Assembly (NCBI GenBank): GCA_036500145.1
Contig: DASYCO010000056.1
Span: 1 to 22,604 of the forward strand
DNA from: CAMAVH01 sp036500145
GTDB taxonomy: Bacteria > Pseudomonadota > Alphaproteobacteria > SMXQ01
Reading direction: 5' to 3'
DNA length: 22,604 nt
Shown here: piece by piece, positions 8,374-15,486 of the stretch
Position numbering within the stretch: the first letter of the stretch is position 1
Layout: each line of letters starts with the position of its first letter
Translations under genes and position numbers: made by a program
Notes under the pieces: model-generated
Database searches by the model: none
Told to the model about the DNA's origin: nothing
What the model saw: only the letters and a program-made list of their open reading frames with translations

Positions 8374-8932
8374 GGCGGCGCTTCCGTTCGAGCCAGAATG
8401 CGTAGGCGACGCTGACGGGCACAGCGACGGCGACGACGGGGATCATGGGCCATTGCATGACGCCGATGGCGCCGAAGGTGGCCAGCGCGATGAGGATCGG
8501 GACGGCCTTGGCGCGCAGGTGGCGCGACAGCTTGATGCCGACCGACAGGGTCGCACCGACGCCGAGGGCGGCGATGCCGCCGAGGATGATGCTGGTCAGC
8601 GGGTAGACGCTGAGCCAGTTGTAGGCGAGGCCGAGGAGGATGATCGCGCAGAAGGACGGCGTCACGAAGCCGAGCACGGCGACGGTGCCGCCGATGCCGC
8701 CGCGCAGCTGCAGCCCCATGTAGAGGGCGAGGTTCACCGGATTGGCGCCGGGAAGCACCTGCGAGAAGGTCATGCCGGTGGTGAAGGTCTCGTCGGTGAT
8801 CCAGCGATGCTTTTCGACCAGCTCGCGGTGGGTCCAGGCGGCGGTGCCGCCGCCGACTGCGGTGATGCCGATGCGCATGAAGATCAGCAGCACGCTGCTG
8901 AGGGGAACTCGGGGTTTCTCGGTGCTGTCCAT
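8366..8932 (-). CDS. CHR-family transporter half-protein (N-half type), first pair
   Basis: First gene of the split CHR (chromate transporter family) pair, 188 residues. After a short polar N-terminus, the CHR signature appears as TAVGGGTAAWTHRELVEKHRW (about 24-44, glycine-rich loop plus HREL) and VLPGANPVNLALYMG (about 59-73). Several hydrophobic helices follow, and the C-terminus is basic (LERKRRHG). The ATG at 8932 gives a typical half-protein length. It is transcribed away from the isochorismatase-like gene at 9175, with a 242-base divergent intergenic region between them. The partner half-gene overlaps its 3' end. The family is clear, the transported ion is not. Confidence 0.88.
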   Translation of the reverse strand: MDSTEKPRVPLSSVLLIFMRIGITAVGGGTAAWTHRELVEKHRWITDETFTTGMTFSQVLPGANPVNLALYMGLQLRGGIGGTVAVLGFVTPSFCAIILLGLAYNWLSVYPLTSIILGGIAALGVGATLSVGIKLSRHLRAKAVPILIALATFGAIGVMQWPMIPVVAVAVPVSVAYAFWLERKRRHG

Positions 8933-9103
8933 AACTTAGCCAACGGCCTTGCGGCGACGCGTCCTGGTGATCAAATCGCGCGGCACACTACTCCTGGCCT
9001 ATGCGCGGCACAAGATGGCGGAGCTGCCGAAAGTGCTTCATTTTCAAGCTCGAAACGCTATCGGAGCCGTTTCCGTTTCGCCTGGCGGACGGCGATGAGT
9101 CTT

Positions 9104-9131
9104 TTGCAAGAGAAGAGGAAGCCGCTATTCT
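9104..9131 (+). promoter_or_regulatory. Possible sigma-70 promoter for the isochorismatase-family gene
   Basis: TTGCAA (9104-9109), a 16-base spacer and TATTCT (9126-9131) resemble a -35/-10 pair. Transcription would begin near 9138, leaving a short leader before the Shine-Dalgarno at 9163-9169. It lies in the 242-base divergent region (8933-9174), which holds no gene. The same region has CGAAACG at 9051-9057 with inverted CGTTTC at 9068-9073 and CGTTTCG at 9074-9080, which could be an operator. Based on pattern only. Confidence 0.35.
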
Positions 9132-9174
9132 GCGGGCATTCACCGATCATCGCATCGCAAACGAGGAGGAAAAT

Positions 9175-9876
9175 ATGGCCGGCGATTTCGAAGACCACAT
9201 TTGGAAAGACATCGTCGATGACGAGATCCTCGAAATCTACGAGGCCTATCATCGCAAGATCTACGTCGGGAAGAATCCGGCGATCCTGGCGATCGACCTC
9301 TACAACAAGGCCTATCTCGGCGGCAACAAGCCGGTCCGCGAAGTGAACAAGGAATTCTCCGGCTCCTGCGGCGAGAACGCCTGGAAGGCCATCGAGCCGA
9401 CCCAGAAGCTGTTCGCCGCCGCGCGCCGCGCCGGCGTGCCGGTCGTCTACACGACGCGCCACGTCGACACCCGCGGGGTCCATTCGACCAACCGCAACAA
9501 CTACGAGCGCGACATGGCCGCCGACATCTACGACATCAAGGAAGAGCTGAAGCCGGAAGCCGGCGAGCTGGTGATCTACAAGGAACGCGCCTCGGCTTTC
9601 TTCGGCACGCCGCTGGTCGCGCACCTGCGCCAGATGGGCGTCGACAGCCTCATCATCTGCGGCGAGAGCACTTCGGGCTGCGTGCGCGCCAGCACGGTGG
9701 ACGCCTATTCCTTCGCCTTCCACAACGTGCTGGTCGAGGAATGCACCTATGACCGCTCGATGCTGAGCCACAAGGTCAACCTGTTCGACCTGCATCACAA
9801 ATACGCCGACGTGATGCATGTGCAGGACGTGATCGCCCATCTCGACGGCCTCGCCCAGCAGCGCAAGGTCGCCTGA
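9175..9876 (+). CDS. Isochorismatase-family amidohydrolase (N-carbamoylsarcosine/maleamate amidase-like)
   Basis: Cytoplasmic cysteine hydrolase of the isochorismatase superfamily, 233 residues from the chosen ATG. The frame is open back to 9001, but a strong GAGGAGG (9163-9169) sits six bases before the ATG at 9175. The catalytic triad is visible: Asp41 in AILAIDLYN, Lys136 in IYKERASAFFGT and Cys169 in GESTSGCVRASTVDA. The TSGCVRAS form and the overall length resemble N-carbamoylsarcosine amidases and maleamate amidohydrolases more than true isochorismatases. The reaction is therefore probably release of ammonia (and possibly CO2) from a carbamoyl or half-amide substrate. A strong terminator follows. 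Neighbouring hydrolases and the ABC importer suggest a shared catabolic route, though this gene is on its own transcript. The exact substrate cannot be told. Confidence 0.85.
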   Translation: MAGDFEDHIWKDIVDDEILEIYEAYHRKIYVGKNPAILAIDLYNKAYLGGNKPVREVNKEFSGSCGENAWKAIEPTQKLFAAARRAGVPVVYTTRHVDTRGVHSTNRNNYERDMAADIYDIKEELKPEAGELVIYKERASAFFGTPLVAHLRQMGVDSLIICGESTSGCVRASTVDAYSFAFHNVLVEECTYDRSMLSHKVNLFDLHHKYADVMHVQDVIAHLDGLAQQRKVA

Positions 9877-9899
9877 ACCGTCCAGCAGACCCTATCGGC

Positions 9900-9935
9900 A
9901 AAGGGCCGTCCCGCGAGGGGCGGCCCTTTCGCTTT
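9900..9935 (+). terminator. Rho-independent terminator after the isochorismatase-family gene
   Basis: A 13-base-pair stem (9900-9912 with 9917-9929; one T-G wobble) is closed by a GCGA tetraloop. It starts with AAAGGGCCG, ends with CGGCCCTTT and continues into TTTCGCTTT. It lies 24 bases after the stop at 9876, so it should end that transcript and isolate the next small gene. Confidence 0.85.
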
Positions 9936-10028
9936 GGGCGTTTCGCGCGCCGCATTGGCGCCCTTGACCGGCCGGGGCGAATGGCCAAAGCTGAAGCCTG
10001 TCGATCCGCCGATCAGGGAGGCCGGGCA

Positions 10029-10232
10029 ATGGCCGGAAACAAAAGCTCTCAGAGCTTCGAGGTGCGTGACTACCAGGTCGAGTTTCTGCGCGACATGATG
10101 GCCAAGTACAACATCAAGGACGAGGGCAAGGCGCTGCGCGTCCTGCTCGACTACGCCGTGCAGGACGGCGACCTCGACCAGATCTTCCACAAGGCCAACA
10201 TGCGCTGTATCGCCTGTGGCGGCGTCGTTTGA
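10029..10232 (+). CDS. Small RHH-like protein with C-terminal CxxC
   Basis: Unrecognised 67-residue protein. The frame is open from 9981, but the ATG at 10029 has a good AGGGAGG (about 10016-10022) and is preferred. The body reads as a ribbon-helix-helix pattern: a short strand (SFEV, about 9-12), helix A (YQVEFLRDMMAKY, 15-27), a turn (NIKDE) and helix B (GKALRVLLDYAVQ, about 33-45). The tail has Cys60 and Cys63 (CIACGG), a possible metal or redox site. Such a layout would suit a small DNA-binding regulator or antitoxin-like protein, but no family name is claimed. It stands alone between a terminator and a convergent ABC ATPase gene. TTGACC at 9964-9969 could be its -35, with only a weak -10. 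Confidence 0.7.
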   Translation: MAGNKSSQSFEVRDYQVEFLRDMMAKYNIKDEGKALRVLLDYAVQDGDLDQIFHKANMRCIACGGVV

Positions 10233-10274
10233 CGCCAGGGCCCGCGGCGGCGGCGTCCGACGCCGTAGCGAGAG

Positions 10275-11354
10275 CTAGTCCTGCGGCAGGACCACCGCGA
10301 CGTCGGGGCCGAAGCTGAGGCTGATCGGCTCGCCGGGCGTCATGGGCGCGTCGCGCCCGAGCAGGCAGAACATCTTGAGGTCGCCGCAGGCCACCTCGGC
10401 CTCGACGGCGGCGCCCGCGAAGATCGCGAAGTCCAGGTGGCCGTCGATGCGGTTCACGCCCGCCGCGTCCGAGGCGAGGTCTTCGGGGCGGATGCTGAGC
10501 CAGACCTTGTCGCCGTTGCGCACCCGCTTCGTCTTGTCGATGCCGACCAGCACGCCGTAGGCGGTGTCGACGCCGACATGCTCGCCGTCGACCGAGCGCA
10601 CGGCGCCCGGGATCAGGTTGGTCGAGCCGATGAACTGAGCGGTGAAGGCATTGGCCGGATAGCGGTAGATCTGCGTCGGCCGGCCGTATTCGACGATCTT
10701 GCCGTCCTTCATGACGATGATCCAGTCGGAGATCGCCAGCGCCTCGGCCTGGTCGTGGGTGACGTAGATCGAGGTCAGGCCGATCTGCTTCTGCAGGCGG
10801 CGGAGCTCGGTGCGCATCTCGACGCGCAGCTTGGCGTCGAGGTTGCTGAGCGGCTCGTCGAACAGCAGGGCCTGCGGCTTGCCGACGATGGCGCGCGCGA
10901 TGGCGACGCGCTGCTGCTGGCCGCCCGACAGGCGCGGAGCGGGGCGGTCGGCATGTCCCGCCAACTGCACGGTCTCCAGCGCTTCCATGGTCAGCTTCCT
11001 GGCGTCGGCCTTGGAGATCTTGCGGCCTTCGAGGGCATAGGCGACGTTCTCGAAGACGGTCATGTGCGGCCAGATGGCATAGGACTGGAAGACCATGCCG
11101 AGGTGGCGCAGGTGCGCCGGCACGAAGACGCCCTTTTCCACGTTCACGACCGCCTGGTCGCCGACGACGATGCGTCCGCCGGTCGGCCGCTCCAGGCCGG
11201 CGACGCAGCGCAGAGTCGTCGTCTTGCCGCAGCCCGAGGGGCCGAGCAGGGTGACCATCTCGCCCGCGGCGACCTCGAAGCTGACGCCGTCGATCGCATG
11301 GACCGTCTCGCTCTTGGTCTCGAAGGATTTACGCAGGTTCTCGACGCGGATCAT
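10275..11354 (-). CDS. ABC importer ATPase (PotA/FbpC-like, with TOBE domain)
   Basis: Energy-coupling subunit of an ABC importer, 359 residues, on the cytoplasmic face. All motifs are intact: Walker A GPSGCGKTT (38-46), Q-loop Gln90, signature LSGGQQQRVAIARA (142-155), Walker B ALLFDEP (162-168), and switch His200 in YVTHDQAEAL. A TOBE-like C-terminal domain follows (about 240-355, starting with FIGSTNLIPG). The similarity is to the iron(III), spermidine/putrescine and 2-aminoethylphosphonate importer group, so the ligand cannot be read from it. It is the third gene of the minus-strand operon binding protein-permease-ATPase, 13 bases after the permease. The stop converges with the small gene ending at 10232. 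Confidence 0.94.
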   Translation of the reverse strand: MIRVENLRKSFETKSETVHAIDGVSFEVAAGEMVTLLGPSGCGKTTTLRCVAGLERPTGGRIVVGDQAVVNVEKGVFVPAHLRHLGMVFQSYAIWPHMTVFENVAYALEGRKISKADARKLTMEALETVQLAGHADRPAPRLSGGQQQRVAIARAIVGKPQALLFDEPLSNLDAKLRVEMRTELRRLQKQIGLTSIYVTHDQAEALAISDWIIVMKDGKIVEYGRPTQIYRYPANAFTAQFIGSTNLIPGAVRSVDGEHVGVDTAYGVLVGIDKTKRVRNGDKVWLSIRPEDLASDAAGVNRIDGHLDFAIFAGAAVEAEVACGDLKMFCLLGRDAPMTPGEPISLSFGPDVAVVLPQD

Positions 11355-11367
11355 GGCTGGTCCTCGA

Positions 11368-13140
11368 TCAATACTGTTCTTTGACGCCGTAGCGTTTGCT
11401 GATGAAGTGCGACGCCGTCACGAGGGCGATCAGCAGGATGAAAATCAGCACGCCGAAGGCGCTGAGCTGCATGAAGGAGCCGTTTTCCCAGAGGTAGTAG
11501 ATCACGACCGAAGCGGTGCGGTTCTGCGAGCGCGCCAGCATCAGGGCGACGGTCAGCTCGCGGTAGGCGTGGACCATCACCCAGAACCAGGCGGCGAGCA
11601 GGCCCGGCTTCAGCAGCGGCAGGAAGATGCGGAAGAAGTTCTTGCGCCAGGGCACGCCGGCGACCTGGGCGGCTTCTTCCAGCTCGCTGTGGATCTGCAC
11701 CATCGAGGAGGAGACGAACCTCAGGGCGAAGGGCATGTACTTCGTGAGGTAGGCGAGGCCGATGATGGTCAGCGTGCCGATGACCGGGATCGGCACCAGC
11801 AGGTAGAACCAGAGGAAGGCGGCGCCGAGCACGACGCTCGGCAGCGCGATCGACGAGAAGGCGAGGAAGTCGAGCGCCTTGCGCCCGGGGATCTTCGTCT
11901 TGTGCACGAAGTAGGCGATGGCGGAGACGACGAGCACGACGACGGTGGCGGTGCCGAGGCCGAGCAGGGTGCTGTTCCACATCGGGATCAGCGCTTCCGC
12001 GGGGTCTTCCAGCATCGCCGTGTAGTTGACGAGCGACATGCTCTGGAAGGCGCGCATCGACGGCGGCAGGTAGACCGGCAGGAACGAGACGTAGAGCATC
12101 ATCAGGAAGGGCACGCCGGTGATGATGAACACCATCAGCAGCGAGAGGGCGGAAGTGACGTAGCGCCAGCGACCGAGGTCGATGCGGCGCGGCCGGTACC
12201 CTTTGCCGGTGATGGTCTGGTAGCGTTCGCTGTGGCGGATCAGGCGGAAGTAGACCACGAGCAAGATGATCGACATGACGGTCATCGCCATGGCGTAGGT
12301 CGCGGAGATGCCCCAGTCCGTCGGCGTGCGCGACGTGTTGAAGAAAATCTCCGTGGCGTAGACGCGGATGCCGGCGCGGCCGCCCATCAGCAGCGGCACC
12401 TCGAAGGTCTCGATGGTGGTGATGAACAGCAGGAGCACGGCAGCCCCGGCGGCCGGCAGCGCCAGCGGCATGGAGATGCGGCGGAGCGTGCGCCAGACGC
12501 CGGCGCCGGTCATCGTCGAGGCTTCCTCCAGGCTCGGGTCCATCGCCTGGAAGGCGGCGGCGAGCAGCAGGTAGGTCAGCGGCACCATCTCGATGGAATG
12601 GACCCAGACCATGCCCCAGAAGCTGTAGACGTTGAAGATGTTGCGCACCCCGGTGAGCCACAGGCCGAGATGGTTCAGCAGGCCGATGTTCGGGCTGGCG
12701 ATCAGGATCCAGGAGATGGTGATGAGGATGCCGGGGATGATGATGCGGCCGACCAGCAGGATGCCGACGAGGCGCGCCAGCGGCGTGTTGGTGCGCTCGA
12801 TCACCCAGGCGAGGAAGGCGCCGATGGTGAAGGCGACGAAGGTGGAGGCGGTGGAAAAGGCGAGCGTGCTCCAGGTCGCGCTCCAGAAGCGGGGCGTGCC
12901 GAAGGCGCGGACGTAATTGGCCAGGGTGAAGTCGAGGTCGAGGAAGCTCGCGTCGCCGGGGCGCGCCGTCTTGAAGCTGGTCCAGGCGATCATGCCGAAG
13001 GGCACGACCACCTGGTAGACCAGCATGAGCACGAGCGCGACCAGGATGAGGCGTCGCCAGTCCCAGCCCGTCGTCCACGCCGTGACGAAGGTCTTGAGGC
13101 GCGACGGTCCTGCGCCGGCCGTCTGCTCGCTCATCGTCAC
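11368..13140 (-). CDS. ABC importer permease, two fused membrane domains (FbpB/ThiP-like)
   Basis: Inner-membrane channel of the importer, 590 residues. It is a tandem fusion of two BPD permease domains, so one polypeptide gives both halves. Each half ends with an EAA-type coupling loop for the ATPase: EEASTMTGAGVWRTL (about 205-219) and EEAAQVAGVPWRKNF (about 489-503). About twelve hydrophobic segments are visible, beginning at 31-52 and ending at 560-580. The frame starts with GTG at 13140, which has GAGAGG about eight bases upstream. The ATG two codons later (13134) is the alternative, giving MSEQTAGAG. It is 56 bases after the binding-protein gene and 13 before the ATPase, so one operon. 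Fused permeases are typical of iron(III) and thiamine importers, but the family is broader than those ligands. Confidence 0.93.
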   Translation of the reverse strand: MTMSEQTAGAGPSRLKTFVTAWTTGWDWRRLILVALVLMLVYQVVVPFGMIAWTSFKTARPGDASFLDLDFTLANYVRAFGTPRFWSATWSTLAFSTASTFVAFTIGAFLAWVIERTNTPLARLVGILLVGRIIIPGILITISWILIASPNIGLLNHLGLWLTGVRNIFNVYSFWGMVWVHSIEMVPLTYLLLAAAFQAMDPSLEEASTMTGAGVWRTLRRISMPLALPAAGAAVLLLFITTIETFEVPLLMGGRAGIRVYATEIFFNTSRTPTDWGISATYAMAMTVMSIILLVVYFRLIRHSERYQTITGKGYRPRRIDLGRWRYVTSALSLLMVFIITGVPFLMMLYVSFLPVYLPPSMRAFQSMSLVNYTAMLEDPAEALIPMWNSTLLGLGTATVVVLVVSAIAYFVHKTKIPGRKALDFLAFSSIALPSVVLGAAFLWFYLLVPIPVIGTLTIIGLAYLTKYMPFALRFVSSSMVQIHSELEEAAQVAGVPWRKNFFRIFLPLLKPGLLAAWFWVMVHAYRELTVALMLARSQNRTASVVIYYLWENGSFMQLSAFGVLIFILLIALVTASHFISKRYGVKEQY

Positions 13141-13196
13141 GTCCGCATCCTCTCAGCCATCAACGCGTAGTACGGTCTCGAAAAATCGACGGCGGC

Positions 13197-14318
13197 TCAG
13201 TTCACCTTGGTGACGTACTCGTCCCAGTACTTGAGGGAATTGTCGAGCACGTCGTCGGGAACGATGCCGTAGGCGAAGATATTGGTGCCGTCGGGAATGA
13301 ACGGATGCTTCACGCCGACAGGGCCGCGGAAGTTCTTGCCGGTGTAGACCTGGCTTTCTTCGCTCAGCGTCCAGTCGGCGAACAGCGCCGAGGTATAGGG
13401 ATGCTGGGTGTTCTTGTTGATGACGATGGCGCCGCCGACGCCGAGGATGGGGGCCGAGAACACGCCCTTGCAGGGAGTCTTCGGGTCCTTCGCCAGCTTT
13501 TCGTAGCAGGTGTACATGTAGTTCTCGCCCTGCACCCAGTGGTCGCCGGCGATCATCAGCTCCATGCGCTGGGTGTGGCCGCGCTGGACGATCGGCTTGT
13601 TCTGGCCGACGCATTTCATCCAGGCCTTGGCCTTGTCTTCGCCCATCATCGTCCAGATGCCGACCAGGAAGCGCACGGTCGGCGGATCGTAGGAGACATG
13701 GCCCTTGAATTCCGGCTTGCAGAGATCGTCCCAGCCTTTCGGCTCATGGCCGGCCGGCACCAGGTCGGTGTTGTAGGTGATGCCGAATTCGCTCCAGTAG
13801 AAAGTGACCCAACGGTTCTGCGGGTCGGAGAAGCCCTTGTACTGCGGCAGGATCTTGTCGGTGGTGACCGGCGTCGGATATTTCGCGATGAGATTCTTGT
13901 TGAGGATGTCGACGAGGTCGGGAACGGCCATGCTGACCACGTCGGTCAGGTGGCGGCCAGCGACTTCCTCGGCGACGAGGCGCTCGCCGGCGTCCTGCGA
14001 GCCCATGTCGTTGAAGTCGAGCTTGAGGAAGGGATAGCGCTTCTGGAACATCGCCACATGGTCGCGGGCCAGCTTGCCGCGCCAGGTGTGGATGAAGTTG
14101 AGCGCGCCTTCCTTCTTGGCGCCCTCTTCGATGCGCTGCTGGCGCTCGGCGGTCGGCAGCTTCGCGAGGTCGGCGTAGATCTGCTCCGCGGGCGTCAGCG
14201 CCGCATCGGCTTGGGCTGCGGCCGGCTTGGCGGCGAGCGGCGTCATGGCGGCGACGAGGAGGCTCGTCGCGACAGCCCATTTCACTAAACGCAATGCAGT
14301 GGGTGATGTCGCGGTCAT
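13197..14318 (-). CDS. ABC importer periplasmic substrate-binding protein
   Basis: Periplasmic solute-binding protein that should deliver the ligand to the permease encoded next door. The frame is open from 14513, but the ATG at 14318 gives a clear signal peptide (VKWAVATSLLVAAMTPLAA, with cleavage near AAAQA at residue 37) and has a TTGAGG Shine-Dalgarno. The mature part (about 336 residues) resembles the iron/2-aminoethylphosphonate/spermidine binding-protein group (SBP_bac_1/6/FbpA-like), e.g. FYWSEFGITYNTDLVPAG and GVGGAIVINKNTQHPY. Four cysteines in the mature chain (in LCKPEF, KCVG, TCYE and PCKG) could form disulfides. No iron-binding Tyr-Tyr pair is obvious, so iron is not assumed. 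It heads the minus-strand operon, divergent from the deacetylase-fold gene. Confidence 0.9.
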   Translation of the reverse strand: MTATSPTALRLVKWAVATSLLVAAMTPLAAKPAAAQADAALTPAEQIYADLAKLPTAERQQRIEEGAKKEGALNFIHTWRGKLARDHVAMFQKRYPFLKLDFNDMGSQDAGERLVAEEVAGRHLTDVVSMAVPDLVDILNKNLIAKYPTPVTTDKILPQYKGFSDPQNRWVTFYWSEFGITYNTDLVPAGHEPKGWDDLCKPEFKGHVSYDPPTVRFLVGIWTMMGEDKAKAWMKCVGQNKPIVQRGHTQRMELMIAGDHWVQGENYMYTCYEKLAKDPKTPCKGVFSAPILGVGGAIVINKNTQHPYTSALFADWTLSEESQVYTGKNFRGPVGVKHPFIPDGTNIFAYGIVPDDVLDNSLKYWDEYVTKVN

Positions 14319-14320
14319 GG

Positions 14321-14337
14321 CAACCTCAAGGGTTGAG
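14321..14337 (-). promoter_or_regulatory. Hairpin covering the Shine-Dalgarno of the binding-protein gene
   Basis: Immediately upstream of the ATG at 14318, the mRNA reads CTCAACCCTTGAGGTTGCC. It can fold as CTCAA-ccc-TTGAG or, exclusively, as CAACC-cttga-GGTTG. Both bury the TTGAGG ribosome-binding site. This may restrain translation. No riboswitch family is recognised and the stems are short. Confidence 0.35.
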
Positions 14338-14433
14338 AGGGGGAGTGGATGAATGGCAAGCGCCAGCAGATTCCATGCAAGCCCCGGGCCGTGCCCGCCC
14401 TTACTCCCCATAAGGTGGGCTACCGCAAGCACT

Positions 14434-14459
14434 TTGACGGTTGCCCTGGGGACCGTCAA
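14434..14459. promoter_or_regulatory. Perfect inverted repeat, likely operator for the divergent operons
   Basis: TTGACGGT (14434-14441) and ACCGTCAA (14452-14459) are exact reverse complements separated by ten bases. The site is nearly central in the 266-base divergent region (14319-14584): 116 bases from the binding-protein start and 126 from the deacetylase-fold start. Arm length and spacing fit a dimeric helix-turn-helix regulator. No obvious such regulator is encoded in the window, apart from the small RHH-like protein at 10029. Confidence 0.55.
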
Positions 14460-14525
14460 GTTCTCGCCGAACGCGCTTTCGAGCTCGTGGACGACTTGCG
14501 TTTCACCCTGCAAATCCGGGGTTTT

Positions 14526-14554
14526 CTTGCGCGGACAGGGGCTTGTGCTAGGCT
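14526..14554 (+). promoter_or_regulatory. Possible promoter for the deacetylase-fold/hydrolase operon
   Basis: TTGCGC (14527-14532), a 16-base spacer and TAGGCT (14549-14554) form a weak -35/-10 pair; read one base earlier it is CTTGCG-N17-CTAGGC, close to the alphaproteobacterial CTTGAC-N17-CTATAT form. The start would be near 14561, just before the GAGAGGA ribosome-binding site (14571-14577). Confidence 0.4.
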
Positions 14555-14584
14555 CGGCGGGTCCACCTTAGAGAGGAATTCGCC

Positions 14585-15436
14585 ATGCGCCGCACCGTCA
14601 CCTGGCCGGACAATAAAAAGATCTGCGCCACCTTCACCGTCGCCTTCGAAGCCTTCACCAAGGGCGGGCACTTCAAGAAGTCGAAGTCGCTCGAGGTCAA
14701 CCTGGTGTCGATCTCGCACGCCAACTACGGCGGCAACGCGGGCATCTGGCGCATCATGGAAGTCATGGAGCGCAACAAGGTGCGCGCCACCGTCGACGTC
14801 AACGGCCTTGCGGTGCAGAAGTGGCCCGAGGCCGTGAAGGCGCTCGCCGCCGCCGGCCACGAGATCGCCGGCCACGGCACCACCAACGACATCAAGATGA
14901 CGGACCTCACGCCCGAGCAGCAGCGCAAGGAGATCCAGGAGGTCAATCGCATCGTCAAGGAAGTGACGGGCAAGCAGCCGGTCGGCTGGGTCAGCCCCGG
15001 CGGCGGCCATACGGCCGAGACGCTGAGCATTCTCGCCGACGAGGGCTACACCTGGTGCGGCGACCAGTGCGACGACGATCCGCCCTACATCGTGCAGGTC
15101 GACGGCAAGCGCATGGTCATCGTGCCGAAGCATTGGTTCTTCAACGACTGGCGCGCCTGGAACGGCGGCGCGAGCAGCGGCGAGAACGCCTTCCAGCAAT
15201 TCAAGGACGGCTTCGACTTCGTCTACGAGGAGGCGCTGCGCGGCCGCCCCGGCCGCATCGACGCCCTGGTCCACGCCGAGCTCGGCGGCCGGCCCTACAT
15301 GGCCAATGCCTTCGAGAAGATGATCAAGTACTGCAAGCAGTACGAGGACGACGTGTGGTTCCCGACGCGTGACGAAATCGCCGACTACATGCTGTCGAGC
15401 AACCAGCCCGTCGAGGACTACCAACCGATGGGCTAA
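14585..15436 (+). CDS. PuuE-like polysaccharide-deacetylase-fold hydrolase (cyclic amide/imide hydrolase candidate)
   Basis: 283-residue cytoplasmic enzyme of the NodB/polysaccharide deacetylase superfamily, in the branch with PuuE allantoinase and cyclic imide hydrolases; no signal peptide is present. The classical acid pair of NodB motif 1 is missing: at that place the sequence is TFTVAFEAF (Glu22), as in PuuE-type enzymes. Other family points are HEIAGHG (92-98), the WVSPGGGH segment (135-142), DQCDDDPPY (160-168) and a late His in VHAELGGRP (His230). The ATG has a GAGAGGA seven bases upstream. It heads a plus-strand operon with the alpha/beta hydrolase 50 bases later, and is divergent from the ABC importer genes. 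Ring opening of a cyclic amide or imide is the best guess. Sugar deacetylation is unlikely because of the missing metal-ligand acid and cytoplasmic location. Confidence 0.82.
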   Translation: MRRTVTWPDNKKICATFTVAFEAFTKGGHFKKSKSLEVNLVSISHANYGGNAGIWRIMEVMERNKVRATVDVNGLAVQKWPEAVKALAAAGHEIAGHGTTNDIKMTDLTPEQQRKEIQEVNRIVKEVTGKQPVGWVSPGGGHTAETLSILADEGYTWCGDQCDDDPPYIVQVDGKRMVIVPKHWFFNDWRAWNGGASSGENAFQQFKDGFDFVYEEALRGRPGRIDALVHAELGGRPYMANAFEKMIKYCKQYEDDVWFPTRDEIADYMLSSNQPVEDYQPMG

Positions 15437-15486
15437 GCCCGTCACGCGTGCCGTCGCCGTTTCGTCTCAACGATCAGGAGGGCGTC

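Noticed and set aside
7825..8932. Reading the CHR pair as a frameshifted single chrA
   Set aside because: Each half has its own start and stop, normal half-protein length and a small overlap, and the same arrangement recurs at 19621-20785, so these are genuine split genes.
9001..9174. N-terminal extension of the isochorismatase-family protein
   Set aside because: There is a strong GAGGAGG and ATG at 9175, and the extra residues match nothing in the family and would cover the probable promoter.
11095..13170. A 691-codon plus-strand open frame opposite the permease gene
   Set aside because: It is antisense to a fused ABC permease with two intact EAA loops; its His/Asp/Glu/Arg-rich composition is an artefact of third-position GC.
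13197..14318. Naming the importer an iron(III) transporter (fbpABC)
   Set aside because: The fused permease suits it, but the binding protein shows no clear iron-ligand tyrosine pair and the neighbours are amide hydrolases.
14349..14837. A plus-strand open frame across the divergent region into the deacetylase-fold gene
   Set aside because: It overlaps the well-supported gene at 14585 in another frame and has no family features; the region reads better as regulatory DNA.
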